Source: Rhodovulum euryhalinum
GTDB taxonomy: Bacteria; Pseudomonadota; Alphaproteobacteria; Rhodobacterales; Rhodobacteraceae
DNA: 64,000 bases
Reading direction: 5' to 3'
Assembly (NCBI RefSeq): GCF_004342445.1
Contig: NZ_SLWW01000001.1
Coordinates: 1 to 64,000, forward strand
The position numbers were made by a program, and so were the translations under genes. The notes beneath the pieces are model-generated. The model did no database searches. It was not told the origin of the DNA and worked only from the letters and a program-made list of their open reading frames with translations. Shown here piece by piece: positions 30,256 to 40,293 of this stretch (position 1 is its first letter; each line of letters starts with the position of its first letter).

Positions 30256-31197
30256 TCAGGCGCGCCTTGCCTCGATCCGCTCCCAAAGATGGGCGGCCAG
30301 GTTTTTCTGGTCGAAGCGTTCCAGTTCCTGCAGGCCGGTCGGTGAGGTGACGTTGATCTCGGTCAGCCAGTCGCCGATCACGTCGATACCGACGAACATC
30401 TGGCCGTGCTCGCGCAGCGTCGGGCCGATCGCTGCGCAGATTTCCAGATCGCGCGCGGTCAGCGCCGCGCGTTCGGCGCGCCCGCCCACGTGCAGGTTCG
30501 ACCGCGTCTCGCCCTCGGCGGGCACGCGGTTGATCGCGCCCACCGGTTCGCCGTCGATCAGGATCACCCGCTTGTCGCCCTTCTCGACCGCGGGCAGGAA
30601 CTTCTGCGCGATCAGCGGCTCGCGGCTCATGCCGGTGAACAGCTCGTGCAGCGAGGCGAGGTTGCGGTCGCCATGCTCCAGCCGGAACACCCCCGCCCCC
30701 CCGTTGCCGTAAAGCGGTTTCAGGATGATGTCGCCATGCAGCGCCTTGAAGGCACGCAGCGTGGCGAGGTCGCGCGCGATGATCGTGGGCGGGATCAGCG
30801 CGGGGAACTTCAGCACCAGCAGCTTTTCGGGAAAGTTGCGCACCCAGAACGGATCGTTCAGCACCAGCGTGCCGGGGCTCAGGTGCTCCAGCAAGTGGGT
30901 CGTGGTGATGTAGCCCATGTCGAAGGGTGGATCCTGGCGCAGCCAGACCACGTCGTAGCCGCCCAGATCGACGTCCTGTTCCGGCCCCAGCGTGTAATGG
31001 TCGCCCACCACCCGGCGCAGTTCCAGCGGCCAGCCGCGCGCCATCACCCGCCCGTCGTTCCAGTAAAGCCGGTCGGGCGTGTAGTAGAACAGGCTGTGGC
31101 CGCGCGCCTGCGCCTCTTCGCCGATCCGGAACGTGGTGTCGGCGGCGATGTCGATGGGCCCGATCGGGTCCATCTGGATGGCGACCTTCAGCGGCAT
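30256..31197 (-). CDS. gshB: Glutathione synthetase
   Basis: GshB joins gamma-glutamylcysteine and glycine using ATP. The 313-residue protein shows the prokaryotic GSH synthetase start [22 protein letters not shown]. The ATP-grasp elements [20 protein letters not shown] and [21 protein letters not shown] follow. The ATG at 31197 has an AGAGGT site. The gene is on the same strand as rsmI and yraN, which lie upstream in transcription order. Confidence 0.96.
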   Translation of the reverse strand: MPLKVAIQMDPIGPIDIAADTTFRIGEEAQARGHSLFYYTPDRLYWNDGRVMARGWPLELRRVVGDHYTLGPEQDVDLGGYDVVWLRQDPPFDMGYITTTHLLEHLSPGTLVLNDPFWVRNFPEKLLVLKFPALIPPTIIARDLATLRAFKALHGDIILKPLYGNGGAGVFRLEHGDRNLASLHELFTGMSREPLIAQKFLPAVEKGDKRVILIDGEPVGAINRVPAEGETRSNLHVGGRAERAALTARDLEICAAIGPTLREHGQMFVGIDVIGDWLTEINVTSPTGLQELERFDQKNLAAHLWERIEARRA

Positions 31198-31257
31198 GGG
31201 CGACCTCTTTCTGTTCGGCCCCTTCATGGCCGAGGCCGCCGGGCTTTGCAACGCCGC

Positions 31258-31611
31258 TCAACCCGCGAAGGCGTTCTCGACGATCTCGACCCGGCCCACC
31301 CCGTCGACGAGGGCCACGTCGAAGCGGATGTCGGTCAACTGGCCCCGCGGCTCGCCGTCGAGGAATTCCTGCGCGGCGGCCATGATGCGCGCGGCCTGAC
31401 GCGGCGTAATCCGCTCGGCGGCGCGGGCAAAGCTGCGGCTGGCCTTGACCTCGACGAAGACCACCGTCGCGCCCTCGCGCAGGATCAGGTCGATCTCGCC
31501 GCCCTGCCCGCGCCAGCGCCGCGCGGCGAGGGTGGCGCCGCGGGCCGCGTAATGCCGCGCGACGATGTCCTCGGCCGAGGCGCCCGCGTGATAGCCCGTG
31601 GCCCCGGTCAT
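31258..31611 (-). CDS. UPF0102/YraN family protein
   Basis: This 117-residue protein has the restriction-endonuclease-like core GQGGEIDLILREGATVVFVEVKA, whose E-D...E-K pattern is the family's putative metal site. The true cellular role is unknown; nuclease activity is only a structural inference. Its ATG overlaps the rsmI stop (ATGA), and rsmI-yraN is a common bacterial pair. Confidence 0.88.
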   Translation of the reverse strand: MTGATGYHAGASAEDIVARHYAARGATLAARRWRGQGGEIDLILREGATVVFVEVKASRSFARAAERITPRQAARIMAAAQEFLDGEPRGQLTDIRFDVALVDGVGRVEIVENAFAG

Positions 31612-32468
31612 TCGCCCGCCTCCAGCTTCAGCGCCGCCTGGTAGACCTGCCGCCGCGGCAGGCCCAGCGCCGCGGCGACCTCGGCCACCGCATCCTTGAC
31701 CGAGACCCGTGCCAGCGCCGAGCGGAGCGCGGCCTCGACCTCGTCTTCGCCCGCCGCCGCGGCCACGCCGCGGCCGACCAGCACCACGATCTCGCCCTTC
31801 ACCTCGCGGTCCGCGAAGGCGCGCGCCAGTTCCCCCAGCGTGCCCCGCGCGACCTCCTCGAAGCGCTTGGTCAGTTCGCGGCAGACCGCGGCGGGGCGGT
31901 CCGGCCCCAGCGCCGCGGCCAGGTCGGCGAGGAACCGCGCCACGCGCTTGGGCGATTCGTAGAACACCAGCGTCGCGGCAAGGCCCGCGACCTCGTCGAA
32001 CATCGCCTTGCGCGCCGCGCCCTGCTGCGGCGGAAACCCTGCGAACAGCACCCGGTCGCTGGGCAGCCCGGCCACCATCAGCGCGGCCAGCATCGCCGAC
32101 GGCCCCGGCGCGGTATGGACCGGAACCCCGGCCGCGATGGCGTCGCGGGCCAGCGGAAAGCCCGGATCGGCGACCATGGGCGTGCCCGCCTCGCTGACGC
32201 AGGCGACCGACCTGCCTTCGGCGGCCAGCGCAATCAGCCGCGCGCGCACGCCCGGGCCGGAATGGTCGTGATAGGCGATCAGCGGACGGTCGCCCAGCGC
32301 GATGCCGTGGATCTGCATCAGGTGGCGCGCGGTGCGCGTGTCCTCGGCGGCAATCACATCGGCCGAGGCGAGGATATCCAGTGCCCTGAGCGTGATGTCG
32401 CGTGCCGCGCCGATGGGCGTGGCGACGAAATGGATGCCGGGGGGCAGGGGTGTGCGCAGGATGTCCAG
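31608..32468 (-). CDS. rsmI: 16S rRNA 2'-O-methyltransferase (C1402); start codon uncertain
   Basis: RsmI methylates the ribose of C1402 in 16S rRNA. Landmarks are GIHFVATPIGAARDITLRALDIL, AAEDTRTARHLM, SEAGTPMVADPGF and TAPGPSAMLAALMVAGL. No ATG, GTG or TTG occurs in frame near the family start. The nearest candidates are a CTG at 32468 with GAGAGG six bases upstream (chosen, 286 residues) or an ATG at 32621, which would add 51 unrelated residues and overlap the divergent lipoprotein gene. Confidence 0.88.
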   Translation of the reverse strand: MDILRTPLPPGIHFVATPIGAARDITLRALDILASADVIAAEDTRTARHLMQIHGIALGDRPLIAYHDHSGPGVRARLIALAAEGRSVACVSEAGTPMVADPGFPLARDAIAAGVPVHTAPGPSAMLAALMVAGLPSDRVLFAGFPPQQGAARKAMFDEVAGLAATLVFYESPKRVARFLADLAAALGPDRPAAVCRELTKRFEEVARGTLGELARAFADREVKGEIVVLVGRGVAAAAGEDEVEAALRSALARVSVKDAVAEVAAALGLPRRQVYQAALKLEAGE

Positions 32469-32559
32469 GACGGGCCTCTCGGGGAATTGTCTGACGTTTA
32501 CTTGGGCGGCCGATCCGCATAGGCTCGCCCCGACCCGAGAGACGATGCGAGGAAGCCCA

Positions 32560-33726
32560 ATGATCGCCGTTTTCCGCGCCGCCCGCAAGCGACTGGCCGT
32601 CCTGACGGCCGCGCTCGCCATGGTGGCCGCCTGCCAGCCCGTCGGCCTGGGCGGCGGCCCCAGCATCAATGCCAGCCGTCCCGTTCCGGTGGCGCTTCTG
32701 GTGCCCGGCGGTTCGGCCGAGGCGGGCGACCAGGTGGTGGCGCGCGCGCTGGAAAACGCCGCGCGGCTTGCGATCGCGGATCTGCAGGGCGTGGCGATCG
32801 ACCTGCGCGTCTATGACACCGCTGCGCGGCCCGAGCAGGCGGCAGCGGCCGCGAAACAGGCGGTGGCGGACGGCGCCAAGATCATCCTCGGCCCGCTCCA
32901 CGCGCAATCGGCGAACGCCGCAGGGCTTGCCGTCGCCTCGCGCGGGATCAACGTCCTCAGCTTTTCGAACAATACCGGGATCGCGGGCGGCAACGTGTTC
33001 GTCCTGGGGCCGACCTTCGAGAATACCGCGAGCCGGCTGGCAAGCTATGCCGTCGCCCAGGGGCGGCGCAACTTCATGGTGATCCACGACCCGGACGTGT
33101 CGGGCCAGACGGGCCGTTCATCCGTCGAGGGCGCGGTCGCGCGCAGCGGCGGACGGATCACGGCCACCGGCACCTACGAGCTTTCGCAGAACGGTGTCGT
33201 CCAGGCGATTCCGCAACTTGCGACCAAGGCGCGGAGTTCGGGCAGCGATGCCATCTTCTTCACCGCCTCGACGGCGGGTGCGCTGCCGCTGCTGGCGCAG
33301 CTCTTGCCCGAGAACCGCATCGATCCCGAGACCGTGCAGTTCATCGGCCTCACCCGCTGGGACATCCCGCCCTCGACGCTGGCACTGCCGGGACTGCAGG
33401 GGGGATGGTTCGCCCTGCCCGACCCCAACCTGACGGCGCAGTTTGCCTCGCGCTACATGTCCGCCTATGGCGAACCCGCGCACCCGCTGGCCGGGCTTGC
33501 CTATGATGGCATCGCAGCGATCGGCGCCCTTGTCGGCCAGGGCATGTCCGATGCGCTGACCACGGGTGCGCTGACCCAGCCCTCGGGCTTTGCCGGGGTG
33601 AACGGGGTGTTCCGGCTGCGCGCCGACGGCACGAACGACCGCGCGCTGGCCATCGCCGAAATCCAGAACAACCAGGTGATCGTGATTGACCCCGCGCCCA
33701 GAAGCTTTGGCGGCGCCGGCCTTTAG
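32560..33726 (+). CDS. Penicillin-binding protein activator (LpoA/LppC-like lipoprotein)
   Basis: This 388-residue predicted lipoprotein has the lipobox LAMVAACQPV with the cysteine at about residue 25. The rest is a type I periplasmic-binding fold (VPVALLVPGGSAEAGDQVVA, IILGPLHAQSANAAGLAVAS, GLTRWDIPPS) as in the C-terminal domain of LpoA. In gammaproteobacteria LpoA stimulates PBP1A from the outer membrane; the same role here is an inference. It is divergent from rsmI. Its end overlaps the glnD start by about 40 bases. Confidence 0.82.
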   Translation: MIAVFRAARKRLAVLTAALAMVAACQPVGLGGGPSINASRPVPVALLVPGGSAEAGDQVVARALENAARLAIADLQGVAIDLRVYDTAARPEQAAAAAKQAVADGAKIILGPLHAQSANAAGLAVASRGINVLSFSNNTGIAGGNVFVLGPTFENTASRLASYAVAQGRRNFMVIHDPDVSGQTGRSSVEGAVARSGGRITATGTYELSQNGVVQAIPQLATKARSSGSDAIFFTASTAGALPLLAQLLPENRIDPETVQFIGLTRWDIPPSTLALPGLQGGWFALPDPNLTAQFASRYMSAYGEPAHPLAGLAYDGIAAIGALVGQGMSDALTTGALTQPSGFAGVNGVFRLRADGTNDRALAIAEIQNNQVIVIDPAPRSFGGAGL

Positions 33727-36502
33727 CCGCGCCTCCCCCCGACAGGACGACCCGGCGCCGGACAGCCTGATCTGTCCGGCGTCCGATATTTTCGACCGCG
33801 CGGGCTTTGCCGCTGAACTCGCCCGCCAGATCGCCGCGGCGGATGGTCCGCGGGCACTGCGCGAGACCATGGTGCGCCACCTGCGCGACGCCCGCAGCCG
33901 CGGCCGGGACGCCATCGCCGCCGCCTTTGCCGAACGCCCGTTCGATGCCGGTGCCACCGTGCGCGCCTACACCTGGCTGACCGACTGCCTGGTACGGGCA
34001 GCGCTGGAGATCGCCGCAGAGCATCTGCACCCGGGCCCCGGCCCGACCGAGGGCGAGCGGCTGGCGGTCTTTGCCGTCGGTGGCTACGGGCGCGGCGAGA
34101 TGGCGGCCTATTCCGACGTCGACCTGCTGTTCCTGACCCCCTGGAAGATCACCCCCTGGGCCGAGAGCGTCATCGAGTCGATGCTCTACATGCTGTGGGA
34201 TCTGCGGCTGAAGGTCGGGCATGCCAGTCGCACGGTGAAGGATTGCGTGCGCCTTGGGCGCGAGGATTACACGATCCGGACCGCGCTTCTGGAAAACCGC
34301 TTTCTCGCGGGTCACGAACCGCTGGACCGCGAACTGAACGACGCGCTGTGGGATGATCTCTTCGACGGGACCGAAGCCGATTTCATCGAGGCCAAGCTGG
34401 CCGAGCGGTCCGAACGGCACCGCAAGCAGGGTGGTCAGCGCTATGTGCTGGAACCCAATGTCAAGGAGGGCAAGGGGGGCTTGCGCGACCTGCAGTCGCT
34501 CTACTGGATTTCGAAATACATCTACCGGGTGGACCGGGCCTCGCAACTGGTCCGGCTGGGCGTGTTCACCGAAGAAGAGTTCAAGGGCTTCCTCAACGCC
34601 GAGCGCTTCCTCTGGGCGGTCAGATGCCATCTGCACCTGATCACCGACCGGGCGATGGACCAGTTGACCTTCGACATGCAGGTCGAGGTGGCGGCGGCCA
34701 TGGGCTATGCCGACCATGGCGGGCGGCGCGCGGTGGAACATTTCATGCAGGAATACTTTCGCCACGCCACGACCGTCGGCGATCTGACGCGCATCTTCCT
34801 GACCAAGCTCGAAGCTGCCCATGTCAAGAAGGAACCGATGCTGCTGGGCCTGTTCCGGCGCAAGCGCAAGATGCCAAAGGGCTACGAGATCGCGCAGAAC
34901 CGGATGAACGTGGCCGACGCCGCGGCGTTCCTGGCCGACAAGGTGAACCTGCTGAGAATCTTCGAAGAGACGCTGAAGACCGGCACGCTCTTGCATCCGG
35001 ACGCGATGCGGCTGGTCAAGGCCAACCTCCGGCTCGTGGATGACAGCGTGCGCACCGACCCCGAGGCGCAGCGCATCTTCCTGGACCTGATGCTCAAGCA
35101 CGGCAACCCCGAACGCGCGCTGCGCCGGATGAACGAGCTTGGCGTGCTGGCGGCCTTCATCCCCGAATTCGAGCCGATCGTGGCAATGATGCAGTTCAAC
35201 GTCTACCACCACTACACGGTGGACGAGCACATCATTCAGTGCATCTCGACGCTGGCCCGGATCGAGCGGGGCGAGCTGGTCGAGGAACTCCCCATAGCCA
35301 GCCGCATCCTGAAGGAGGGCGTGAACCGGCGGGTTCTTTACGTGGCGCTGTTGCTGCACGACATCGGCAAGGGCCGGCCCGAGGACCATTCCGTCCTCGG
35401 CGCGCAGATCGCCCGCAAGGTCGCCCCGCGTCTGGGGCTGAAGCAGGACGAATGCGAGACGGTGGAATGGCTGGTGCGCTATCACCTGCTGATGTCCGAC
35501 ATGGCGCAGAAACGCGACCTGGCCGACCCGCGGACGGTGCGCGACTTTGCCAAGGCTGTACAGAACAAGAAACGGCTTGACCTGCTGACCGTGCTGACGG
35601 TCTGCGACATCATCGGGGTGGGCCCCGGCACCTGGAACAACTGGAAGGCGCAACTGATCCGCAGCCTTTACCGCGAGACGGCGACGGCGCTGGAAAAGGG
35701 GCTGGAGGCCGTCAACCGGCGCAACCGCGAGGACCACGCCAAGCGCGCGCTGCGCGAGGCGCTGTCCGACTGGGACAAGAAGGATCTGCGCACCGAGACC
35801 CAGCGCCATTACCCGCCCTACTGGTCGGGCCTGCCGACCGAAACGCATGCGATCTTTGCCCGGCTGCTGCACCGGATCGAGGATGACCAGATCCTGATCG
35901 ACCTGGCGGAGGATGCCGACCACGACGCGACCCGCGCGTGCTTTGCGCTGGCGGACCACCCGGGGATCTTTTCCCGGCTTGCGGGCGCCCTGGCGCTGGT
36001 GGGCGCCAATGTGGTCGACGCGCGCACCTACACCACCAAGGACGGCTACGCGACCGCAGTCTTCTGGATCCAGGATGCCGACGGCACCCCCTACGAGGGA
36101 GCCCGCCTGCCCCGCCTTCGGCAGATGATCGAAAAGACGCTGGCGGGCGAAATCCGCCCGCGCGAGAAACTGGCCGACCGTGACAAGCTGAAGAAGCGCG
36201 AGAAGGGCTTTCGTTTCCCGACCTCGATCACCTTCGACAACGAGGGATCCGAGATTTACACGATCATCGAGGTCGACACCCGCGACCGGCCCGGCCTGCT
36301 GTACGACCTGACGCGGGTCTTCGCCGACAGCAACGTCTACATCGCCTCGGCGGTGATCGCGACCTACGGCGCGCAGGTGGTGGACAGCTTCTACGTCAAG
36401 GACAGCTTCGGGCTGAAGCTTCATTCCCGCTCGCGCCAGGAATCGCTGGAGAAGAAGCTCCGCGCGGCGATCGAGCGCGGTGCCGAAAGGGCGCACGCGT
36501 GA
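33686..36502 (+). CDS. glnD: [Protein-PII] uridylyltransferase/uridylyl-removing enzyme
   Basis: GlnD senses glutamine and adds or removes UMP on PII proteins. The 938-residue protein has a nucleotidyltransferase site GGYGRGEMAAYSDVDLLF (132-149; D144, D146) and an HD hydrolase domain with HDIGKG near residue 560. Two C-terminal ACT domains carry DRPGLLYDLTRVFADSNVYI in the second. The first possible start is a TTG at 33686, inside the lipoprotein gene; no better codon follows before the conserved region. It overlaps murJ by four bases. Confidence 0.95.
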   Translation: MTPRPEALAAPAFSRASPRQDDPAPDSLICPASDIFDRAGFAAELARQIAAADGPRALRETMVRHLRDARSRGRDAIAAAFAERPFDAGATVRAYTWLTDCLVRAALEIAAEHLHPGPGPTEGERLAVFAVGGYGRGEMAAYSDVDLLFLTPWKITPWAESVIESMLYMLWDLRLKVGHASRTVKDCVRLGREDYTIRTALLENRFLAGHEPLDRELNDALWDDLFDGTEADFIEAKLAERSERHRKQGGQRYVLEPNVKEGKGGLRDLQSLYWISKYIYRVDRASQLVRLGVFTEEEFKGFLNAERFLWAVRCHLHLITDRAMDQLTFDMQVEVAAAMGYADHGGRRAVEHFMQEYFRHATTVGDLTRIFLTKLEAAHVKKEPMLLGLFRRKRKMPKGYEIAQNRMNVADAAAFLADKVNLLRIFEETLKTGTLLHPDAMRLVKANLRLVDDSVRTDPEAQRIFLDLMLKHGNPERALRRMNELGVLAAFIPEFEPIVAMMQFNVYHHYTVDEHIIQCISTLARIERGELVEELPIASRILKEGVNRRVLYVALLLHDIGKGRPEDHSVLGAQIARKVAPRLGLKQDECETVEWLVRYHLLMSDMAQKRDLADPRTVRDFAKAVQNKKRLDLLTVLTVCDIIGVGPGTWNNWKAQLIRSLYRETATALEKGLEAVNRRNREDHAKRALREALSDWDKKDLRTETQRHYPPYWSGLPTETHAIFARLLHRIEDDQILIDLAEDADHDATRACFALADHPGIFSRLAGALALVGANVVDARTYTTKDGYATAVFWIQDADGTPYEGARLPRLRQMIEKTLAGEIRPREKLADRDKLKKREKGFRFPTSITFDNEGSEIYTIIEVDTRDRPGLLYDLTRVFADSNVYIASAVIATYGAQVVDSFYVKDSFGLKLHSRSRQESLEKKLRAAIERGAERAHA

Positions 36503-38046
36503 CGCAACCGATCCGGCTGGTCTCGGGTTTCCTGACCGTTGGGGTCTGGACGCTGGCCAGCCGCGTCCTGGGCTTCGTGCGCGACATCCTGATCGCGGCC
36601 TATCTGGGCGCGGGTCCGGTGGCCGAGGCGTTCCTGATCGCCTTTTCCCTGCCCAACATGTTCCGCCGCTTCTTTGCCGAGGGCGCGTTCAACATGGCCT
36701 TCGTGCCGATGTTTGCCAAGAAGGTCGAGGGCGGCGACGATGCCCTGGGATTCGCCCGGGACGCCTTTACCGGTCTTGCGACGATCCTGATCGTCTTTAC
36801 CCTGATCGCGCAGGTGGCGATGCCGTTTCTGGTGTTTGCCATGGCTTCAGGCTTTGCCGCGGACGAACGCTTCGACATGGCGGTGATCTATGGCCGGATC
36901 GCGTTTCCCTACATCCTGTTCATCTCGCTTGCGGCACTTCTGTCGGGCGTGCTGAACGCCACCGGGCGCTTCGTGGCGGCGGCAGCGGCGCCGGTGGTTC
37001 TGAACATGCTGTTCGTGGGCGCAATGGTGCTTGCCGGTGCCGCCGGCTGGCCGGTGGGCGATACGCTGGCCTGGACGGTTCCCATCGCCGGGGTGGCGCA
37101 ACTGGCGCTGGTCTGGTGGGCCGCGTCGCGCGCGGGGTTTCGGCTGACCCTCCGGCGGCCGAAGATGACGCCCGAACTGAAACGGCTGGCCATCATCGCC
37201 GCCCCCGCGGCGCTGGCGGGCGGCGTGGTCCAGGTGAACCTTCTGATCGGCCGGCAGGTGGCAAGCTTTTTCGACGGCGCGGTGGCCTGGCTGTCCTATG
37301 CCGACCGTCTGTACCAATTGCCGCTCGGCGTCGTCGGGATCGCCATCGGCGTGGTTCTGTTGCCCGACCTGTCGCGCAGGCTTCGTGCCGAGGACACCGA
37401 CGGCGGGCGTCATGCCTTCAACCGCGCGGGCGAGTTCGCGCTGGCGCTGACCGTGCCTGCCGCGGTGGCGCTGGCCGTCATTCCCGGCCCCATCGTCAAC
37501 GTGCTGTTCCAGCGCGGCGCCTTCGATTCGGCCGACGCGGCGGCCACGGCGCTGGCGGTCGCGGTCTACGGCGCGGGGTTGCCGGCCTTCGTCATGCAGA
37601 AGGTCCTGCAACCGCTGTTCTTCGCGCGCGAGGATACCCGACGGCCGTTCTACTATGCGCTCGGCGCGCTGGCGGTGAACGCGGGCCTCGCTGTCGGGCT
37701 GGCACCGCTGCTCGGCTATATCGCAGCGGCCTGGGGCACGACGCTGGCGGGCTGGGCGATGGTCGCGCTGCTCTGGCGCGGCTCACGCCACTATGGCGCG
37801 GCGGTCGAGCTTGACGGCCGGTTCACCCGGCGCATCGGCAGGATCGCGGTCGCCTCGGCATTGATGGGTGCGGTGCTCTGGGCGGCGGCCTGGGCGCTGG
37901 CCCCGTGGCTCTCGGCCGGGTCTGTCCGCTACACCGCGCTCCTGGCGCTGATCGGCGTCGGAATCGTGGTCTATTTCGGGATCGGCCACCTGATCGGCGC
38001 GTTCCACCTGGCCGAGTTCCGCCGCGCGATGCGCCGTCAGCGGTGA
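36499..38046 (+). CDS. murJ: Lipid II flippase MurJ (MviN family)
   Basis: This 515-residue polytopic protein of about 14 helices moves lipid II across the inner membrane. The start VSGFLTVGVWTLASRVLGFVRDILIA and the segment FNMAFVPMFAK are family landmarks. The arginines of RVLGFVRD match residues known to be essential. The GTG at 36499 overlaps glnD, a frequent alphaproteobacterial pair. Its stop overlaps the convergent rhomboid-like gene by ten bases. Confidence 0.95.
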   Translation: MTQPIRLVSGFLTVGVWTLASRVLGFVRDILIAAYLGAGPVAEAFLIAFSLPNMFRRFFAEGAFNMAFVPMFAKKVEGGDDALGFARDAFTGLATILIVFTLIAQVAMPFLVFAMASGFAADERFDMAVIYGRIAFPYILFISLAALLSGVLNATGRFVAAAAAPVVLNMLFVGAMVLAGAAGWPVGDTLAWTVPIAGVAQLALVWWAASRAGFRLTLRRPKMTPELKRLAIIAAPAALAGGVVQVNLLIGRQVASFFDGAVAWLSYADRLYQLPLGVVGIAIGVVLLPDLSRRLRAEDTDGGRHAFNRAGEFALALTVPAAVALAVIPGPIVNVLFQRGAFDSADAAATALAVAVYGAGLPAFVMQKVLQPLFFAREDTRRPFYYALGALAVNAGLAVGLAPLLGYIAAAWGTTLAGWAMVALLWRGSRHYGAAVELDGRFTRRIGRIAVASALMGAVLWAAAWALAPWLSAGSVRYTALLALIGVGIVVYFGIGHLIGAFHLAEFRRAMRRQR

Positions 38047-38723
38047 CGCAACCGCGCCCGGACATGGCCCCAGCCGCCGGGGCTGACCACGAAGGACAGC
38101 AGGAACCCGGTCGCAAACCCCGCGAGATCGGCAACCCAGTCATTGCCGCCCCCGAACAGCAACCCGAACACCAGTTGGATGCCCAGCAGGAACCCGATCA
38201 GGGTGAAGGCGCGGAACTGGTTCGTACCGGTTCCCGCCAGCCGGACCCACAACAGGAAGGTGAAGGCGCCGATCAGGCCATAGACCGCCGGATAGCCCCC
38301 CACCAGCGGCACCGGATCGTTCAGGATCAGACCATAGGCCGCCGCCCCCACGATGGCCGATCCGAAGAACACGGCCAGCACCGCCCAGGCTCGGAACACC
38401 TCGCCCACCATCTTGCCAAGCGCCAGGATGAACACCACGACAAAGACGGCGTGCGTCACGCCCGCGTGGAGGAAGGGATAGGTCACGAAGCGCAGCAGTT
38501 GTTCGGGCGGAAAGCGCCCGTTCGCCAGCATCCAGTCCAGAACCTGCCCCGAGAACGCATAGTCCTGGAACGCGGCCATCCGCCAGCCTACTGCCGCAGG
38601 ACCGCCAAGGATCCCCTGTTGTCCGAGGCTCAGGATCGCCTCCATGGCGATGACCGGCAGGACCAGGGCCCAGACGACCCAAGGCAGCGGATTGATCGGA
38701 TGCGCGTTCGGGTCATAGGACAT
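38037..38723 (-). CDS. Rhomboid family protein lacking the catalytic residues
   Basis: This 228-residue membrane protein has six hydrophobic segments and rhomboid landmarks. [23 protein letters not shown] corresponds to the HxxxxH segment, then [13 protein letters not shown], then [12 protein letters not shown]. The catalytic GxSG serine is replaced by proline (G143-Y-P145) and the helix-6 histidine by aspartate (D199 in DLAGFATG). The dyad is therefore absent and proteolysis is not expected. The ATG at 38723 gives an MSYDPNAHP start. Confidence 0.85.
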   Translation of the reverse strand: MSYDPNAHPINPLPWVVWALVLPVIAMEAILSLGQQGILGGPAAVGWRMAAFQDYAFSGQVLDWMLANGRFPPEQLLRFVTYPFLHAGVTHAVFVVVFILALGKMVGEVFRAWAVLAVFFGSAIVGAAAYGLILNDPVPLVGGYPAVYGLIGAFTFLLWVRLAGTGTNQFRAFTLIGFLLGIQLVFGLLFGGGNDWVADLAGFATGFLLSFVVSPGGWGHVRARLRHR

Positions 38724-38802
38724 GCGGCACGGGCCTCGGTTGACGGTGTTGCCCCGCATGGGTAAGCGAGCAGGGCAACGAATTCCAGACGGAGATGACC
38801 CC

Positions 38803-39828
38803 ATGGCCGAGGTGGTCCACACACCGCGCGTCTTTTCCGGCATCCAGCCCTCGGGCGGGCTGACGCTGGGCAACTATCTCGGCGCGCTCAAGCGCTTTGC
38901 CGAGGCCCAGGACAGGGGCGGCATCGAGACGGTCTATTGCATCGTCGACATGCACGCGATCACCGTCTGGCAGGACCCTGACAAGCTGACCCGCGCGACG
39001 CGGGAACTGGCCGCGGGCTTTATCGCCTCGGGCGTCGACCCGGTGCGCTCGATCCTGTTCAACCAGTCCCAGGTGCCCGCGCATGCGCAACTGGGCTGGA
39101 TCTTCAACTGCGTCGCGCGGCTGGGCTGGATGCAGCGGATGACCCAGTTCAAGGACAAGGCCGGCAAGAACTCGGAAAACGTGTCGCTGGGCCTGTTCGC
39201 ATATCCGGCGCTGATGGCCGCCGACATCCTGGTCTATCACGCCACCCATGTTCCGGTGGGCGAGGACCAGAAACAGCATGTCGAACTGACCCGCGACATC
39301 GCGGCCAAGTTCAACAACGATTACGGCGTGGAGTTCTTCCCCTCGCCCGAGCCCGTGATCGAGGGCGCGGCGACGCGCGTGATGAGCTTGCGCGACGGCA
39401 CGAAGAAGATGTCGAAATCCGACCCCTCGGACATGAGCCGGATCAACCTGACCGACGACGCGGACACCGTCGCCAAGAAGATCCGCAAGGCCAAGACCGA
39501 CCCCGAGCCCCTGCCCGAGACCATCGAGGGGCTGGAGGGCCGGCCCGAGGCGCGCAACCTCGTCAACATCTATGCGGCACTGGCGGACCTGACGCCCGAA
39601 CAGGTGATCGCCGAACATGGCGGCCAGCAATTCGGCAGCTTCAAGCCCTCGCTAGCCGATCTGGCGGTGGCGCGGCTCGCCCCGATCTCGACCGAGATGA
39701 GCCGCCTGATGCAGGATCCCGCCGAGATCGACCGCATCCTCGCCGACGGCGCCGAACGCGCCAACGCGATCGCCGCGCCGATCCTGAAACGGACCTGCGA
39801 GATCGTGGGGATGGTCGGCGCGCGCTGA
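38803..39828 (+). CDS. trpS: Tryptophanyl-tRNA synthetase
   Basis: This class I synthetase charges tRNA-Trp; its 341 residues are normal for the bacterial dimeric enzyme. It shows [20 protein letters not shown] with the HIGH-equivalent TLGN at 21-24. The KMSKS loop is at 202-206. The ATG at 38803 follows GGAG. It stands alone, divergent from the rhomboid-like gene. Confidence 0.97.
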   Translation: MAEVVHTPRVFSGIQPSGGLTLGNYLGALKRFAEAQDRGGIETVYCIVDMHAITVWQDPDKLTRATRELAAGFIASGVDPVRSILFNQSQVPAHAQLGWIFNCVARLGWMQRMTQFKDKAGKNSENVSLGLFAYPALMAADILVYHATHVPVGEDQKQHVELTRDIAAKFNNDYGVEFFPSPEPVIEGAATRVMSLRDGTKKMSKSDPSDMSRINLTDDADTVAKKIRKAKTDPEPLPETIEGLEGRPEARNLVNIYAALADLTPEQVIAEHGGQQFGSFKPSLADLAVARLAPISTEMSRLMQDPAEIDRILADGAERANAIAAPILKRTCEIVGMVGAR

Positions 39829-39903
39829 GCTGTCGCGCGCGTTTCCCGGGACAGTGGACCAAAGCCATGGCAGGCTTCCGGCAGACCTGCCCGGAGACCT
39901 GCC

Positions 39904-40293
39904 ATGCGATTCCGCTACACCATCCTCTACGTGCCCGACGTGCCAGCCACGCTCGACTTCTACGAACGGGCCTTTGGCTGCGAGACCGAATTCCTGCACG
40001 AGTCGGGCGCGTATGGGCAATTGCGGACCGGCGACACCCGCCTTGCCTTTTCCTCGACCGAACTGATGACCCAGTTGGGCAAGCGGCCGGGCCGCCCCGA
40101 TCCCGCCGCGCCGGTCTTCGAGATCGCCTTCGAAACCGATGACGTGCCGGGCGCCATCGCGCGGGCGCGGGCGGCGGGGGCGCGCATCGTGCAGGAGCCC
40201 CGCGAAGAGCCCTGGGGCCAGACCACGGCCTATGCAATCGATCCGAACGGCTATCTGGTCGAGATATGCTCGCCTGTGGCGGGTGAAGACTAA
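39904..40293 (+). CDS. VOC superfamily (glyoxalase/bleomycin resistance-like) protein
   Basis: This 129-residue single VOC module has paired beta-alpha-beta-beta-beta halves beginning RFRYTILYVPDVPATLDFYERAFG and ending DPNGYLVEICSP, with the terminal metal-ligand glutamate (VEIC). Such proteins may be lyases, isomerases or antibiotic-binding proteins; the sequence does not decide. It has its own terminator hairpin at 40517. Confidence 0.85.
   Translation: MRFRYTILYVPDVPATLDFYERAFGCETEFLHESGAYGQLRTGDTRLAFSSTELMTQLGKRPGRPDPAAPVFEIAFETDDVPGAIARARAAGARIVQEPREEPWGQTTAYAIDPNGYLVEICSPVAGED

Noticed and set aside
33350-36496. 1,048-codon open frame opposite glnD and the lipoprotein gene
   Set aside because: Same reason: it mirrors glnD codons and has no recognisable motif or ribosome site.
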